Shown: positions 52,020 through 57,662, counted from the stretch's first letter. The stretch: DNA of 64,000 bases from Halictus rubicundus (GCF_050948215.1 NC_135150.1:19137943-19201942); one strand, 5' to 3'. Notes: generated by a model from the letters alone, not told the origin. A program made the numbers and translations.

Positions 52020-54820
52020 GCAGCAGCAACAGCCCCAACAGCAACCGCAGATCATCGACACGACGGACAACTGTAAGAAGAGCATCGAGGACGTGATCAC
52101 CAATGAGAAGCTGGAGGAGTCGGACATCATCGACGCACTGAACGTGATCAACATCGAGGACAAGGCGAAGGCGCAGAAGGACCCGGACAGAAGAACGGAT
52201 TTGGATACGGACAAGGGCAACGAGGTCATGAGGAGGAAGAAGGGGAACCTGAAGTCCAGCACGGGGAAGGCGAACCTCTCGAGGAGGGTGTCCTTCGATC
52301 CTCTGGCTCTTCTGTTGGACGCCAGCCTCGAGGGTGAACTGGAGCTGGTGAAGAAGACCGCGAAGGAGGTCGCTAATCCCAGCTCGGCCAACGACGAAGG
52401 CATCACTGCGCTTCACAACGCCATTTGCGCCGGTCATCTGGAGATAGTCAAGTTCCTCGTCGAGTTTGGCTGCGACGTCAACGCACAGGACAGCGACGGA
52501 TGGTAAGACTTGATTGGTTCAGATGTTGATGAATGTAATAGCGAGCTAGGTTTAATTGTGATTTCGTTCCACAGGACGCCCCTCCACTGCGCCGCCAGCT
52601 GCAACAACCTGTCGATGGTCAGGTTCTTGGTCGAGCACGGAGCCTGCATCTTCGCCACCACCCTCTCCGACCATGAAACTGCCGCGGAAAAGTGCGAGGA
52701 AGACGAGGAGGGTTTCGACGGATGCTCGGAATACTTATACAGTCAGTATTAACACATTATGCACCGGCGACTACTCCGTAATTTTTGAAAGGCTAAACCC
52801 GGGGCTAAGGATTTTTTAAAAGATCCTTAAACAGCAACAGCTACTTCAACTCATCCCCAACAACGTAATCTAGTAATTTCGTTTTGGGATTATTATGTAA
52901 AAGACTTTTAATCTTCCTTCTGGTACAGCATCATTGTTGAAAAGTTTATTATTAGGCTTCCGATAAATACAGGGTGTTCGACTACAGGTGGGAGAAAATT
53001 TAAGGGGTGGTTCTCCATGACAATATAAGACGAAAACGAAGAGTTAAAAGATTGTAATTTCGGCTCCAGTTTTTAGTTGTTATCATTTTGAAATCTGCCC
53101 GAAATGCGGCAACCCGACCAACAGAGGTGTACGTTACGTACGTCATACAGGCGCGCGACTGTCACGTATCAAGTGACAGGTACTCCGTGTGCCTCGCAAG
53201 AAGTCACCTGACAAGAATTCGTAAACCGTCCGATTGGGTCATTCCACACGCATTTTCGGTTCTAGCCGAGTTATTGGCTAAAGTGTGTGACGTCAAAGCC
53301 TAACCATTAGATGCGAGCGAGGACCCCCGTGACTGTCGCGCGCCTTTATGACGTAAGCAATGTACACCTCTGTTGGTCCGGTTGCCTCATTTTAGGCGGA
53401 TTTTTAATCGATAACAACTACAAGATGAAGCCGAAATCGCAATTTTTTTACTCTTCATTTTCATCTTATATTGTCTTGGACAACCACCTCTTAAATTTTC
53501 TCCCACCTGTACTCGAACACCCTGTATAGAGTTAAGTAGACTGTGTATTTTACGTATTTGTGACGGAAAGAGTAGGTAAAATACAAAAAACAAAAATGTT
53601 GATGGAAGTAAAAATATTTCTTCTACTGTCCGGGATGCATTAAAAACATTCAGAGGTAGAACAAGTTCTAATTTAAATCACCTTCTCGCAAACGATGAAG
53701 GAAAGTTTTATTTTGCAATGAAGATCCACAGGGTAATGCTAAGAGATTATCCCGGAGATTGACAATGGTTTGAACTACTCGCAGCTTTATTTATCAATAT
53801 TTTCAAATATATTTTTCATGTTTAATGAATTACTCAGTAAGATAGATCTCGCGCTCGTTTCTTCGGGTAGGACGGAATTTTAAAGGGGTTTGATTAACAA
53901 GAATTGATCGCAGGTGTTCAAGAGAAGCTGGGCATCATGAACAATGGTCAAGTGTACGCCGTGTTCGACTACGAAGCGCAGCACACCGACGAGCTGACCT
54001 TGAAGAACGGCGACTCTCTGGTTGTGCTTCGGAAGGGCGACGACAACGAGAGAGAATGGTGGTGGAGCAAGCTGGGCCACAAGGAAGGCTACGTGCCCAG
54101 GAATTTGCTCGGCGTAAGTTGCAATCCTCTCAAATAATAAAAAACATCTGACTTAGTAGAATTTTGCTTTGTTCGGTAACCGATACTGTGGATTTTTAAT
54201 GACAAATATGAGTAGCTGCATTGTACACATTCGCTAGCACTGCCACGCGTGTGTGACGTCTACAACCTCCTCAGGTTTACGGATCACCAAAACGTTACTT
54301 TATAAAAATAACAAAAATTCAACCCAAATTTTTAACCATTTTTTATTTTAATAACACAAATCCAAAGAAATAAATTTGGTGAATAATTCCTCACGGATGT
54401 ATCTTTAGAATCTTAATAACTGTAAATTAAAAATATTACAACCCACCATTTTGACGGGTCCCGTAAACCCAGTGTTAAATGAAACTAGTCAAATTTATTT
54501 TATTATAATATTCGTGCAATCCACGAGTTTCCTTTGCTACATTGTCTTACTGTTTCATAAAGAAGTTGCATATAGAGCCATTTTACCAATGAAGATATAA
54601 GCACTGAAATAAATTATGGTAGCGGACGTGTTAAACGAATTGAAGAACATGAAATCATTTAAGGAAGAAAGAAACTTCTGTTTGGCTGTCGAGTCTTGCA
54701 ATTTCTATTTCGCATAAAGATCCGCAGTCTAGTAATCGACGTGCTGATTGATGATTATAAATCGATCGTCGTTCTGTGTTTCAGTTGTATCCTCGAGTGC
54801 AGCCGGCGAAGGTGGACTGA
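6978..54820 (+). CDS. ASPP: ASPP family protein, apoptosis-stimulating of p53 protein (3' part, nine exons)
   Basis: Joined exons are 6978-7118, 17771-17897, 46972-47219, 47836-48337, 49099-50578, 51735-52502, 52575-52741, 53914-54113 and 54785-54820. Their 3669 nt keep one frame and end in TGA, giving 1222 residues. In order the fragment has a long coiled coil (about 13-235), Asn-rich (about 367-382) and Lys-Tyr-acidic repeats (about 607-762), a proline-rich ALPPKPSKPNPPPR stretch, poly-Gln (about 918-934), the PP1-docking RVSF (1017-1020) before FDPLALLLDASLEGE, ankyrin repeats (about 1050-1140), and an SH3 domain (about 1150-1209) with EWWWSKL and GYVPRNLLGLYPR. This is ASPP architecture. 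Family members bind PP1 and p53-family or Csk partners and act at cell junctions and in apoptosis. The N-terminal Ras-association-like domain is not in view, so the gene starts upstream. Introns of 10.7 and 29 kb are loaded with transposon relics. Confidence 0.95.
7647..7651 (+). other. Left 5-bp target-site duplication (CGGCG) of the Transib element
   Basis: CGGCG lies directly outside the left terminal repeat and is repeated exactly at 11456-11460. GC-rich 5-bp duplications are characteristic of the Transib superfamily. Confidence 0.92.
7652..7689 (+). repeat. Left terminal inverted repeat of the Transib element
   Basis: 38 bp beginning CACAGTGGGCGAAAAGCC and ending GGCCAAAACCT, identical to the complement of 11418-11455. 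It starts with the RSS-like heptamer CACAGTG. GCCAAAACC, which matches the RSS nonamer ACAAAAACC at 7 of 9 positions, begins 21 bp after the heptamer. Confidence 0.93.
7736..8037 (+). repeat. Subterminal tandem repeat, about 2.5 copies of a 122-123 bp unit
   Basis: Units start with GGGGTCGCTGATTACGAATA at 7736, 7858 and 7981, with near-identical bodies containing ATGGCGGATCCAATATGGCG. The array sits between the left TIR and the transposase stop codon. Open frames across it only mirror the repeat. Confidence 0.92.
8163..10382 (-). CDS. Transib transposase (RAG1-related DDE recombinase), 739 aa, intact
   Basis: This is a single uninterrupted ORF that starts at 10382 and stops at 8163. It would cut at the CACAGTG element ends and integrate them at GC-rich 5-bp targets. 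The motif GCDGSSGQSVYKQKF (about 325-339) carries the first catalytic Asp, D327, and resembles CDGxGD of RAG1. MVDGKICNA (D437) is a candidate for the second acidic residue. RCYLCG (C453, C456) resembles the zinc-binding CxxC. SEEAQEASHKHVKRIRE (about 642-658) aligns with the RAG1 stretch holding the catalytic Glu, giving E647. HAWIRFFECCLHVSYRLDIK is typical of the family. The C-terminus is acidic. No intron, frameshift or stop is visible. The family call is strong because ends, target duplication and protein agree; the choice of second Asp is inference. Confidence 0.9.
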   Translation of the reverse strand: MILKKNFHAKSNQPIATAVEENSLKLIKLIFKLLQSIHLISGSCDREVRFTRKEIFMMMKKYLNSNFSIIIENLEKQLFEKCGYSINIDAEMKSALKILFSKMKLKWQSTNRTQEHFFHKFEDWLNVSIAFRIPVATPRIIEKNTGGRPCKPFTSTSVRTKRRRTENLRENFTLDTLAYATQMSLRAAGNLNAAKFVQDITSASPTKAAKYRRAIETHCETTLSGDAALSILIENKLSKSQYVGIRESNQENNCCLYPPYGTVFQAKQQCYPTKMDIIITECRAEVKLQSLLDHTIKRILKYQNSVIKSLSAEEVSHMSLICKWGCDGSSGQSVYKQKFTDESKFDGDIFLTTLAPLQLLTSNQPPKAEIVVWKNPRPSSPRFCRPIKIEFLHENTDATVREMEYIEEQIKALVPFTTVVDGKEISISYKLAMTMVDGKICNAVTSTTSTQRCYLCGATSKEFNKIDMMIKKEVNEEYLHFGLSTLHAWIRFFECCLHVSYRLDIKKWQMRTKKDKEIMENRKAIIQKGFRSQLGLVVDCPKPGYGSSNDGNTARRFFHNPEVSATITGLDEKLIKRFHVILQVVSSGHKIDISKFKEYTIETARTFVELYPWYYMPTSMHKLLIHGPQIITSSLLPIGQMSEEAQEASHKHVKRIREDFSRKSSRTKTMEDVFLRLMVTSDPYISSIRKLPKKKMKSLSPEALKMLLSPFVPYNERQTVAQEENGSEEGSDIEDDSDE
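10531..10654 (+). repeat. Four tandem 30-bp repeats upstream of the transposase gene
   Basis: Units of GCGCGACTACCTGCGAACCA followed by CGTTCCTGCC or CGTTTCTGAC start at 10531, 10561, 10591 and 10621, then a partial unit. They lie about 150 bp upstream of the minus-strand transposase start, so a regulatory or transposase-binding role is possible but unproven. There are no spacers, so this is not a CRISPR array. Confidence 0.95.
11418..11455 (-). repeat. Right terminal inverted repeat of the Transib element
   Basis: Exact inverse of 7652-7689, ending in CACTGTG, the complement of the RSS-like heptamer. It is directly followed by CGGCG at 11456-11460. Confidence 0.93.
11456..11460 (+). other. 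Right 5-bp target-site duplication (CGGCG) of the Transib element
   Basis: Identical to 7647-7651. Removing one copy together with the element rejoins ordinary intron sequence. Confidence 0.92.
12143..12178 (+). repeat. (AG)n microsatellite
   Basis: About 16-18 AG units inside the ASPP intron. Confidence 0.9.
13007..13231 (+). mobile_element. TTAA-flanked MITE, piggyBac-type
   Basis: TTAA lies at both ends. The terminal inverted repeats read CACTAGGTTTACGG on the left and, complemented, CACTAGGTCTACGG on the right. There is no coding capacity. TTAA target duplications are the hallmark of the piggyBac superfamily. Related copies lie at 40114 and 54270. Confidence 0.8.
14310..15365 (+). repeat. 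180-bp tandem array (about five clear units plus degenerate edges)
   Basis: Units begin with GACATTTTCTACGT-like sequence at 14501, 14681, 14861, 15041 and 15221, exactly 180 bp apart. A more diverged unit precedes at about 14310-14500, with faint similarity to 14170. The central units are nearly identical and the edges have drifted, as expected for unequal exchange in a satellite. 180 is divisible by three, so one frame stays open for 321 codons (14405-15370) with a 60-residue repeat. I see no signal peptide, domain or splice context, and I treat this as repeat rather than gene. Confidence 0.9.
16868..17056 (+). mobile_element. MITE family B copy (TAGACTGCGGAT ends)
   Basis: The left end is TAGACTGCGGATTTTACGCA; the right end includes TTTTATTTTGCATGAAGATC followed by CGTAGTCA. 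It belongs to a family with about ten copies in this window. Confidence 0.75.
17141..17517 (+). repeat. Period-10 AT-rich minisatellite
   Basis: About 38 consecutive 10-bp units of the form (A/G)GTATATTCT with scattered substitutions. The period is close to one DNA helical turn. It ends about 250 bp before exon B. Confidence 0.95.
17771..17897 (+). CDS. ASPP: ASPP exon B (coiled coil)
   Basis: The acceptor is TGTTTCAG, the donor is GTAAGT, and the exon ends in phase 1. It encodes EPAQQDKLARLRHRLDQQQ and on to NNATL, matching the second coiled-coil segment of ASPP proteins. Confidence 0.9.
18066..18350 (+). mobile_element. MITE family B copy, diverged
   Basis: Starts TAGACTGCGGATCCTTAGGC. 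Ends in a decayed right end, TATTTCGCGTAAGAACTCAA followed by AGTCTAGT. Confidence 0.55.
18357..18480 (+). mobile_element. MITE family B fragment
   Basis: Left end only (TAGACTGTGAATTTTATGCA). No matching right end is seen. It lies 7 bp after the previous copy. Confidence 0.45.
19021..19058 (+). repeat. (AG)n microsatellite
   Basis: An AG run within the large ASPP intron. A second interrupted AG tract lies at about 19312-19381. Confidence 0.9.
21411..21616 (+). mobile_element. Short inverted-repeat element (206 bp)
   Basis: The left end GTGCCTCACAAGAAGTCTCG and the complement of the right end, GTGCCGCACAAGAAGTCTCG, match at 19 of 20 bases. The interior carries TTAGGCTTTGACGTCACAC. Both motifs recur inside the fold-back element at 52968, so the two are related. 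Confidence 0.55.
22999..23199 (+). mobile_element. MITE family B copy (best preserved)
   Basis: The left end TAGACTGCGGATTTTATGCA and the right-end complement TAGACTGTGGATCTTAATGC form a TIR of about 20 bp bounded by TA. The copy is about 200 bp and non-coding. Confidence 0.8.
24696..25109 (+). mobile_element. TTAA-flanked MITE, second piggyBac-type family
   Basis: TTAA lies at both ends. The left TIR is CACTAAACCTACCG and the right complement is CACTGAACCTACTACGGC. It is 414 bp and non-coding. A fragment of the same family is at 35292, and a related short element is at 55316. Confidence 0.75.
27323..27521 (+). repeat. Local direct duplication
   Basis: 27323-27382 and 27460-27521 share CCAAAAA-TTCTT, then CAGT/ACTCT, then GTGTTTCTAGAATATTAT and TTTTTATTG. 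The offset is about 138 bp and the copies are moderately diverged. Confidence 0.6.
28505..29184 (+). mobile_element. Long fold-back element, TA-flanked (about 680 bp)
   Basis: The left end is CAGTGACTCCCACTCATATT and the complement of the right end is CAATGACTCACACTAATATT. The inverted similarity continues inward for some 300 bp (for example ATTCGGACGC, CGCATAAC, and the ATTTCATCAAAATCGGTCAA region against its complement). TA at both ends suggests a Tc1/mariner-type target. There is no coding capacity. Confidence 0.75.
29206..29372 (-). mobile_element. TA-flanked MITE, family A copy (reverse)
   Basis: Minus-orientation copy of the 837-1034 element; the strings ACACGACGCTGGCAAGACCC and GTGTTGTTGACATA match its complement. 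It starts 22 bp after the fold-back element ends. Confidence 0.75.
31424..31540 (+). mobile_element. TA-flanked MITE, family A, internally deleted copy
   Basis: Retains both ends (CAGTAAATTCTCGATAG and the complement of TATATAGAGAAATCACTG) plus GGGGATAATTCCGCGACG, but is only 117 bp. Confidence 0.75.
33360..33947 (+). mobile_element. Long fold-back element (about 590 bp)
   Basis: The left arm TTCAAACGCCCGATAAAACA and the complement of the right arm, TTCGAACGCCCTTTAAAACA, are inverted copies. Inverted similarity continues inward (GAGCAATTAGA, GAATTGGTTT, TTTCATCGAAATCG). Its interior resembles the 28505 element in layout. It is non-coding. Confidence 0.65.
35016..35256 (+). repeat. Direct duplication, offset 162 bp
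   Basis: 35016-35092 and 35178-35256 share TCCAGAGTATCAAAATCGTC, CCAATTTCTGGC and GGATTAAA(C/T)GA(A/G)TAG. This is an old local duplication. Confidence 0.7.
35292..35370 (+). mobile_element. Fragment of a TTAA-type MITE
   Basis: TTAACAATAAACCTATCGAC is followed by ACTT..TGTACCTATTCCAACCG, matching the left end of the 24696 element. The right end is missing. Confidence 0.5.
35459..35813 (+). pseudogene. Mariner-type transposase C-terminal pseudogene
   Basis: One frame reads NWPPRS, a TGA, then DLTPFDFFL, the third-aspartate motif of mariner transposases (35459 to about 35509). A one-base frame change follows, and the reading continues as WGFLKGKVNANDQQTIPELK and on to 35701. The in-frame stop and the frameshift show it is dead. 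A T-rich tail and a terminus-like TTTTGGGACACCCTT close the remnant. No N-terminal half is seen. Confidence 0.7.
36487..36787 (-). mobile_element. TA-flanked MITE, family A, long copy (reverse)
   Basis: The ends are CAGTGAATCCGGGATATAAG and the complement of ACATAAAACGCGGATTCACCG. At 301 bp it is about 100 bp longer than the 837 copy, with extra internal sequence around 36640-36730. Confidence 0.65.
37860..38557 (+). mobile_element. TA-flanked MITE, family A, split by a Transib-type insertion
   Basis: The left part 37860-37935 (CAGTGAATTCTCGATATATG and on to GACTTACCCGAGC) and the right part 38456-38557 (CTCTCGAGCTTCGGGGTATT and on to GAGGAATCACCG) together make one family A copy. A 510-bp element with CGGCG duplications interrupts it, so the family A insertion is the older event. 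Confidence 0.85.
37941..38450 (+). mobile_element. Non-autonomous Transib-type element (510 bp)
   Basis: The ends are CACAGTGGGCAATTTGGACA and the complement of TGTCCAAATTGCCCACTGTG with one change. Inverted similarity extends at least 130 bp inward with substitutions. CGGCG is duplicated at 37936-37940 and 38451-38455. The first 10 bp (CACAGTGGGC) are identical to the intact Transib element at 7652, so the same or a related transposase probably moved it. No transposase fragment remains. Confidence 0.88.
38714..38885 (-). mobile_element. MITE family B copy, reverse, diverged
   Basis: Right end CATAAATGCATAAAATCCAC followed by AGTCTA is the complement of the family left end. The other end is decayed (ATTTTTATGCGAAATAAAAA). 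A further half-copy, CAATTTTTATTCTGCACAAA followed by GATCCGTCAGTG, ends at about 39058. Confidence 0.55.
40114..40307 (-). mobile_element. TTAA-type MITE, truncated
   Basis: Starts TTAACACTAGGTTTACTGGT and shares AAATTTGACGAATAATTC and CATGGATGCATCTTTACAAT with the family of 13007 and 54270 in inverse orientation. The distal TTAA end is lost. Confidence 0.6.
40939..40960 (+). repeat. Short (AG)n tract
   Basis: About ten AG units. Confidence 0.85.
42313..42624 (+). mobile_element. Mariner-derived MITE retaining the transposase N-terminus
   Basis: The left end TATTAGGGGTGCCCATAAGT and the right-end complement TATCAGGAGAACCCATGAGT, both followed by AATCAATTATTT, give TIRs of about 32 bp. At 42482 an ATG opens MAASVPSEDHIRHCILFHFR, resembling the N-terminal helix-turn-helix start of mariner transposases, but the frame stops after 33 codons. 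It is an internally deleted mariner. Confidence 0.7.
46130..46324 (-). mobile_element. MITE family B copy (reverse)
   Basis: Begins TAGACTGCGGATCTTTATGA and ends CATAAATGCATAAAATCCGC followed by AGCCTAG, both bounded by TA. Confidence 0.75.
46375..46545 (-). mobile_element. MITE family B copy (reverse, diverged)
   Basis: Begins TAGACTGCTGGTTTTAAATA and ends CATAAGTGCATAAAATCCAC followed by AGACTG. It lies 50 bp from the previous copy. Confidence 0.65.
46972..47219 (+). CDS. ASPP: ASPP exon C (coiled coil)
   Basis: The acceptor is GTTTGTTGCAG and the donor is GTGAGT; the exon enters with 2 nt and leaves in phase 0. It encodes SDLDCIRALFNEKEKELSLA then VAKVEELTRQLEELRG, very close to the VSKVEELTRQLEML segment of vertebrate ASPP2, followed by a Gly-rich insert and ELEKLRRELM. 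Confidence 0.95.
47836..48337 (+). CDS. ASPP: ASPP exon D (end of coiled coil)
   Basis: The acceptor is CCAACAG and the donor is GTTCGT (non-canonical after GT). It starts in phase 0 with YRNKMNEQQNQ, continuing ELM from exon C as in ASPP proteins (ELQLRNKLNQEQN). The coiled coil ends near ALNQRLSQQL. The rest is disordered, Asn/Gln/Ser-rich. Confidence 0.93.
48423..48594 (+). mobile_element. MITE family B copy in the intron after exon D
   Basis: Begins TAGACTGCGGATTTTACGCG and ends TTTATTTTGCATAAAGATCC followed by GTTGTCCAGTG. It starts 85 bp after the exon D donor. Confidence 0.75.
49099..50578 (+). CDS. ASPP: ASPP exon E (low-complexity region with KY-acidic repeats)
   Basis: The acceptor is TTTCTGCAG and the donor is GTTCGT; the exon is 1480 nt. 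It encodes an Asn run from (AAC/AAT)n at about 49179-49230, Gln/Ser-rich sequence, then from about 49899 to 50364 many degenerate Lys-(Tyr/Phe/His)-(Asp/Glu) words such as KYDQHSKYEHSKYDQSKHDQ. It closes with the proline-rich KPALPPKPSKPNPPPR. The frame stays open for the whole exon and joins both neighbours. Confidence 0.92.
50640..51045 (+). repeat. Degenerate intronic minisatellite
   Basis: Words like GAGTTGGAGGAATTTAA, GTCTTCTTCAAAGTTGGAGG and AAAGTTG(T/G)GGTCC recur about every 60-65 bp, roughly six times, in the intron after exon E. The copies are strongly diverged. Confidence 0.65.
51735..52502 (+). CDS. ASPP: ASPP exon F (poly-Q, RVxF and first ankyrin repeats)
   Basis: The acceptor is CTCTTCAG and the donor is GTAAGA. 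It encodes a poly-Gln run from (CAA)n near 51988-52031, then LSRRVSFDPLALLLDASLEG (RVSF at 52285-52296), then GITALHNAICAGHLEIVKFL. Vertebrate ASPP2 has RVKFNPLALLLDSSLEGE and GITALHNAVCAGHTEIVKFL at the same place. RVxF is the protein phosphatase 1 docking motif. Confidence 0.96.
52575..52741 (+). CDS. ASPP: ASPP exon G (ankyrin repeats)
   Basis: The acceptor is TTCCACAG and the donor is GTCAGT, with a 72-bp intron before it. It encodes TPLHCAASCNNLSMVRFLVE and AAEKCEEDEEGFDGCSEYLY, closely matching ASPP2. Confidence 0.96.
52968..53526 (+). mobile_element. Long near-palindromic fold-back element, TA-flanked (559 bp)
   Basis: The left arm CAGGGTGTTCGACTACAGGT and the complement of the right arm, CAGGGTGTTCGAGTACAGGT, continue as inverted copies for about 200 bp (GTGGGAGAAAATTTAA, ACCAACAGAGGTGTAC). 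TA bounds both ends. The centre shares two motifs with the 21411 element. It lies between the ankyrin and SH3 exons of ASPP. Confidence 0.82.
53537..53735 (+). mobile_element. MITE family B copy
   Basis: Begins TAGACTGTGTATTTTACGTA and ends TTTTATTTTGCAATGAAGAT followed by CCACAGG. It follows the fold-back element by about 10 bp. Confidence 0.65.
53914..54113 (+). CDS. ASPP: ASPP exon H (SH3 domain)
   Basis: The acceptor is GATCGCAG and the donor is GTAAGT. It encodes VQEKLGIMNNGQVYAVFDYE, DELTLKNGDSLVVL and EWWWSKLGHKEGYVPRNLLG, with the ALYDY-like, WW and GYVP signatures of SH3 domains. Confidence 0.97.
54184..54731 (+). mobile_element. MITE family B copy interrupted by a TTAA element
   Basis: The left end (ATACTGTGGATTTTTAATGA) and right end (CGCATAAAGATCCGCAGTCT followed by AG) are separated by 548 bp because a TTAA-type MITE (54270-54478) sits inside. 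Confidence 0.65.
54270..54478 (-). mobile_element. TTAA-type MITE nested in a family B MITE
   Basis: Shares ACGGGTCCCGTAAACCCAGT followed by GTTAA with the 13007 family in inverse orientation. The TTAA at 54475-54478 is kept; the left end is degraded at CCTCAGGTTTACGG. Confidence 0.65.
54785..54820 (+). CDS. ASPP: ASPP exon I (terminal, LYPRVQPAKVD and stop)
   Basis: The acceptor is TGTTTCAG. It encodes LYPRVQPAKVD and TGA, matching the LYPRI(K/R) C-terminal tail after the SH3 domain of vertebrate ASPPs. It has 12 codons including the stop. Confidence 0.92.
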   Translation: MYPRVQPAKVD

Positions 54821-57662
54821 GCCCCGTCAGCACTCGATAATCCGATGATTGATCATTACCACAGTATTCGATTCGCAGCTTTATCTCGTTAAGTATCATA
54901 GTTGCATCGTCGTGTCGCATTACCAACGTTCTATCTTATTTAATCGCGTCCCATTGTCATCCGGAACGGGCCGACCGAGGAACAGAGAGAGAGACAGAGG
55001 CGGTCTCTCCTCTCGACGCGTTTGTAGATTTCATTTTGTTTGTTTTTTTTTTTATGTTTTGTAAGACAAAACTGGTTAACTGCTAATGAGAGCCCGGAGC
55101 ATGGGGTTATCGTAAGTTATTCTCGTTGAAGCGACGTCAGGGCGTCGACCAATAAAAGTAGTCGCGGTTCACGGCGACGAGGAACAAGATCGAGGAAACA
55201 AATTAACAATTAAACCAGGCGAACTATTAATACGCGATCGAGCGGAACACAACGACGCACAGTTAAAAGTACTTCTCCCGTGAATTCGTTGCGCCTCGAA
55301 GAGGATCGAGCGTAATTAACACTAAACCTACTAAAAACGTCTAACATGTGCTGCCCTATCAAAACGTCGAGCATCTATTCCGATTTTGCGCATATTCGAT
55401 AACTTCCCGCGAGAGCGTCTTCGCGATTGAAATAATTATAACGGAGTTGGTCGTGTTCGACCGCGACCGGTAGTTTTAGTGTCAAGCCTCGCGAGAATCG
55501 TTCGTCCTCGTACACCCCGCGCGTTAGTCAGTTCCTTCAACGAAACAGTACAAAAGAAGAAATCAATTTCGACTATCCCCCACCTCTCGGCAATTCCGCT
55601 TTTAGGTCGACGACTCCCCGTAGCTGACGGTCGAAGCGTTTACATTAAATACGGATCACTTGAGCGTGTCGAGCACACGAGCGAACATCACTTGAAAAGT
55701 TCCTCCAGGCCGTAGAGCACGAGAAACGAGTCGAACGTACGGGGCCTGCCGTTCAATTAATTCTAAGAGAAGTATTACGGACGAACAGTTTTTATTTTTA
55801 ATCCGGACGCTTCGCGTGTGCAAGCTTCCGGTTTCCGGAGAACGTGCGTCGATCTTTTTCTCGTTCACGGAAGAACTTTTCGAATGATCCTGCGTGCCTG
55901 CGAGGGACTCAGCCGCTCCCCATCTTCATTTCACGCGTACTTAACACTGTTTGATTTGTTTCAACTAAACGGCCCCGTTTAGATGAAGTCAGATTATTGT
56001 TGCGGATTATTTGTTACGTTTTCGTTCGTCACCAGCGAAATTTTCCAAATCCGACCGAGCCGACTTCGGATTTCGAAAATGTTCCTAACGATGTAGAATG
56101 TGTAATCTTGCCGGCCAGGCGCTTCGGACCCCGAGAGCGAACCAAGAGAGGATGATGCGCGAAATACGGGACCCCTGGGACCGCTCGGGGGCCCCATGAC
56201 GAATCGAACACGCGACTAGAATTGTATAATTGATTATCACATTGTCCCAAGGGTTTTCACCGTTTCTTGCGCTCCGATGACCGATAGAACACTCTTGCAA
56301 ATCCATTTCTCCACCACCCTCGGTTTTCAAGAAATTCAATCTTGAAAAAATCTACTTTCCAACTTTGAGAATTATTTGTGGTTCAACCGTAGAAGCTATA
56401 CGGGTGTTTCTGGCATTAAGCGATTCTACAATCTCCCTCGAGTACAGTCGTATATTTTTTTGTAATATCATAGACGTTTAAATGTATTTAAATAATATCT
56501 GAAGCGAACGGGGCACCGTTATAGCACCAATATTCTCAGATAGGCCTACAGTTTTGTTTTTAATACAAAAGGAAAGAATAGTATTATCAAAAAATATACT
56601 GTTGCACTTAGGAGTCTATAGAATCGTTCTGTGTAAGAAACGTTTGTCTATTTTTTTTACGTCGAAGCCCAAATAATTCTTAAATTTGAAAGTTTGTGTT
56701 TTTCGTCGAAGCAGAATTTCTTGAATATTGAGGTTAGTGGGTAAAATGATTTCAAGATCTATGAAAATGTTCAGTTGGTTGGCAGAAAACAAAACGGGTG
56801 TGGGACAGTGTCGTCAGCCAGGCCAGGTTCGAATGACTCACTGTCAGACGGGTTCTGAGCGCATCTTGTTGTACTGTTTAAGAATGTACAGATGAATGAA
56901 TGCACCCGCGCTCAGAACATTTCTGACACTTACTCGTAAATAAAGAATGTGCCTTTCAGAAGTAATAATGGATATATTATGTAAGAATGCATGATATATT
57001 ATGACGAATAAATTGTTTTTAATAGAACAAGAAATCATTACAAAACACCGTTTATTATTGTGAAAGAGTACAGGCGAGCAGCCGACAATTCGGGGTAAGT
57101 AGTCGTCCCGGTTACTTCTTAGCAAGAATACTATCGAGGTACATATCAAATTAACGCTAAAATCTCATTATAAATATCATTAAAAAATTAAGATAGAGAG
57201 AGAAAGACAAATAATAAAACAAATAAGGCACTAACAATACACGCGTCCGTAATAAATTAGACTTTACTGGGATTACATAGTATGCCTTTCAAGCGACGCA
57301 TCTTTGTCCGATAATGTTAATTTTAACAGTATACAAGATTATAAAAGAAAGGGCTAAGCATAAAAGTGAAATACTCTTACGTCTACGTTAATACCATTTC
57401 AAACAAATATCATTAGTGTATTTGACAAAGCGGTTGTAAAAAAATATTCGGTAAAAAAAATATAATCTAACAGTGGAGACTGTTAAAATTAAGGGTCTTC
57501 GCACGGCGTGTATCAAAATTAAAATATGTATATATTAAAAATATATATGTATATAATATGTTAAGACTTGTAATACGTATGGCCTCTTGTGTCCTTAATA
57601 GTAACGATATAAAAGAATACTCAAGTGTCATCTGTTTTTCTTTTTTCTTTAGTAGAAAATGC
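54821..57662. other. ASPP 3' UTR and convergent intergenic region
   Basis: No coding sequence is recognised. Contents are an AG-rich patch near 54986, a T-run at 55045, a TTAA element (55316-55485), and AT-rich sequence with plus-strand AATAAA at about 56939. TTTATT at 57051 reads as AATAAA for the minus-strand Cut8-like gene. The two 3' UTRs probably meet here; the exact ends cannot be set from sequence. Confidence 0.6.
55316..55485 (+). mobile_element. Short TTAA-type MITE
   Basis: TTAACACTAAACCTACTAAA at the left and GACCGGTAGTTTTAGTGTCA then A at the right (one TTAA base changed to TCAA) form inverted ends resembling the 24696 family. It is 170 bp and lies in the ASPP 3' region. Confidence 0.65.

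Noticed and set aside
51568..52437. Minus-strand ORF of 289 codons
   Set aside because: Shadow of ASPP exon F, including a Leu run that is the complement of the poly-Gln codons.
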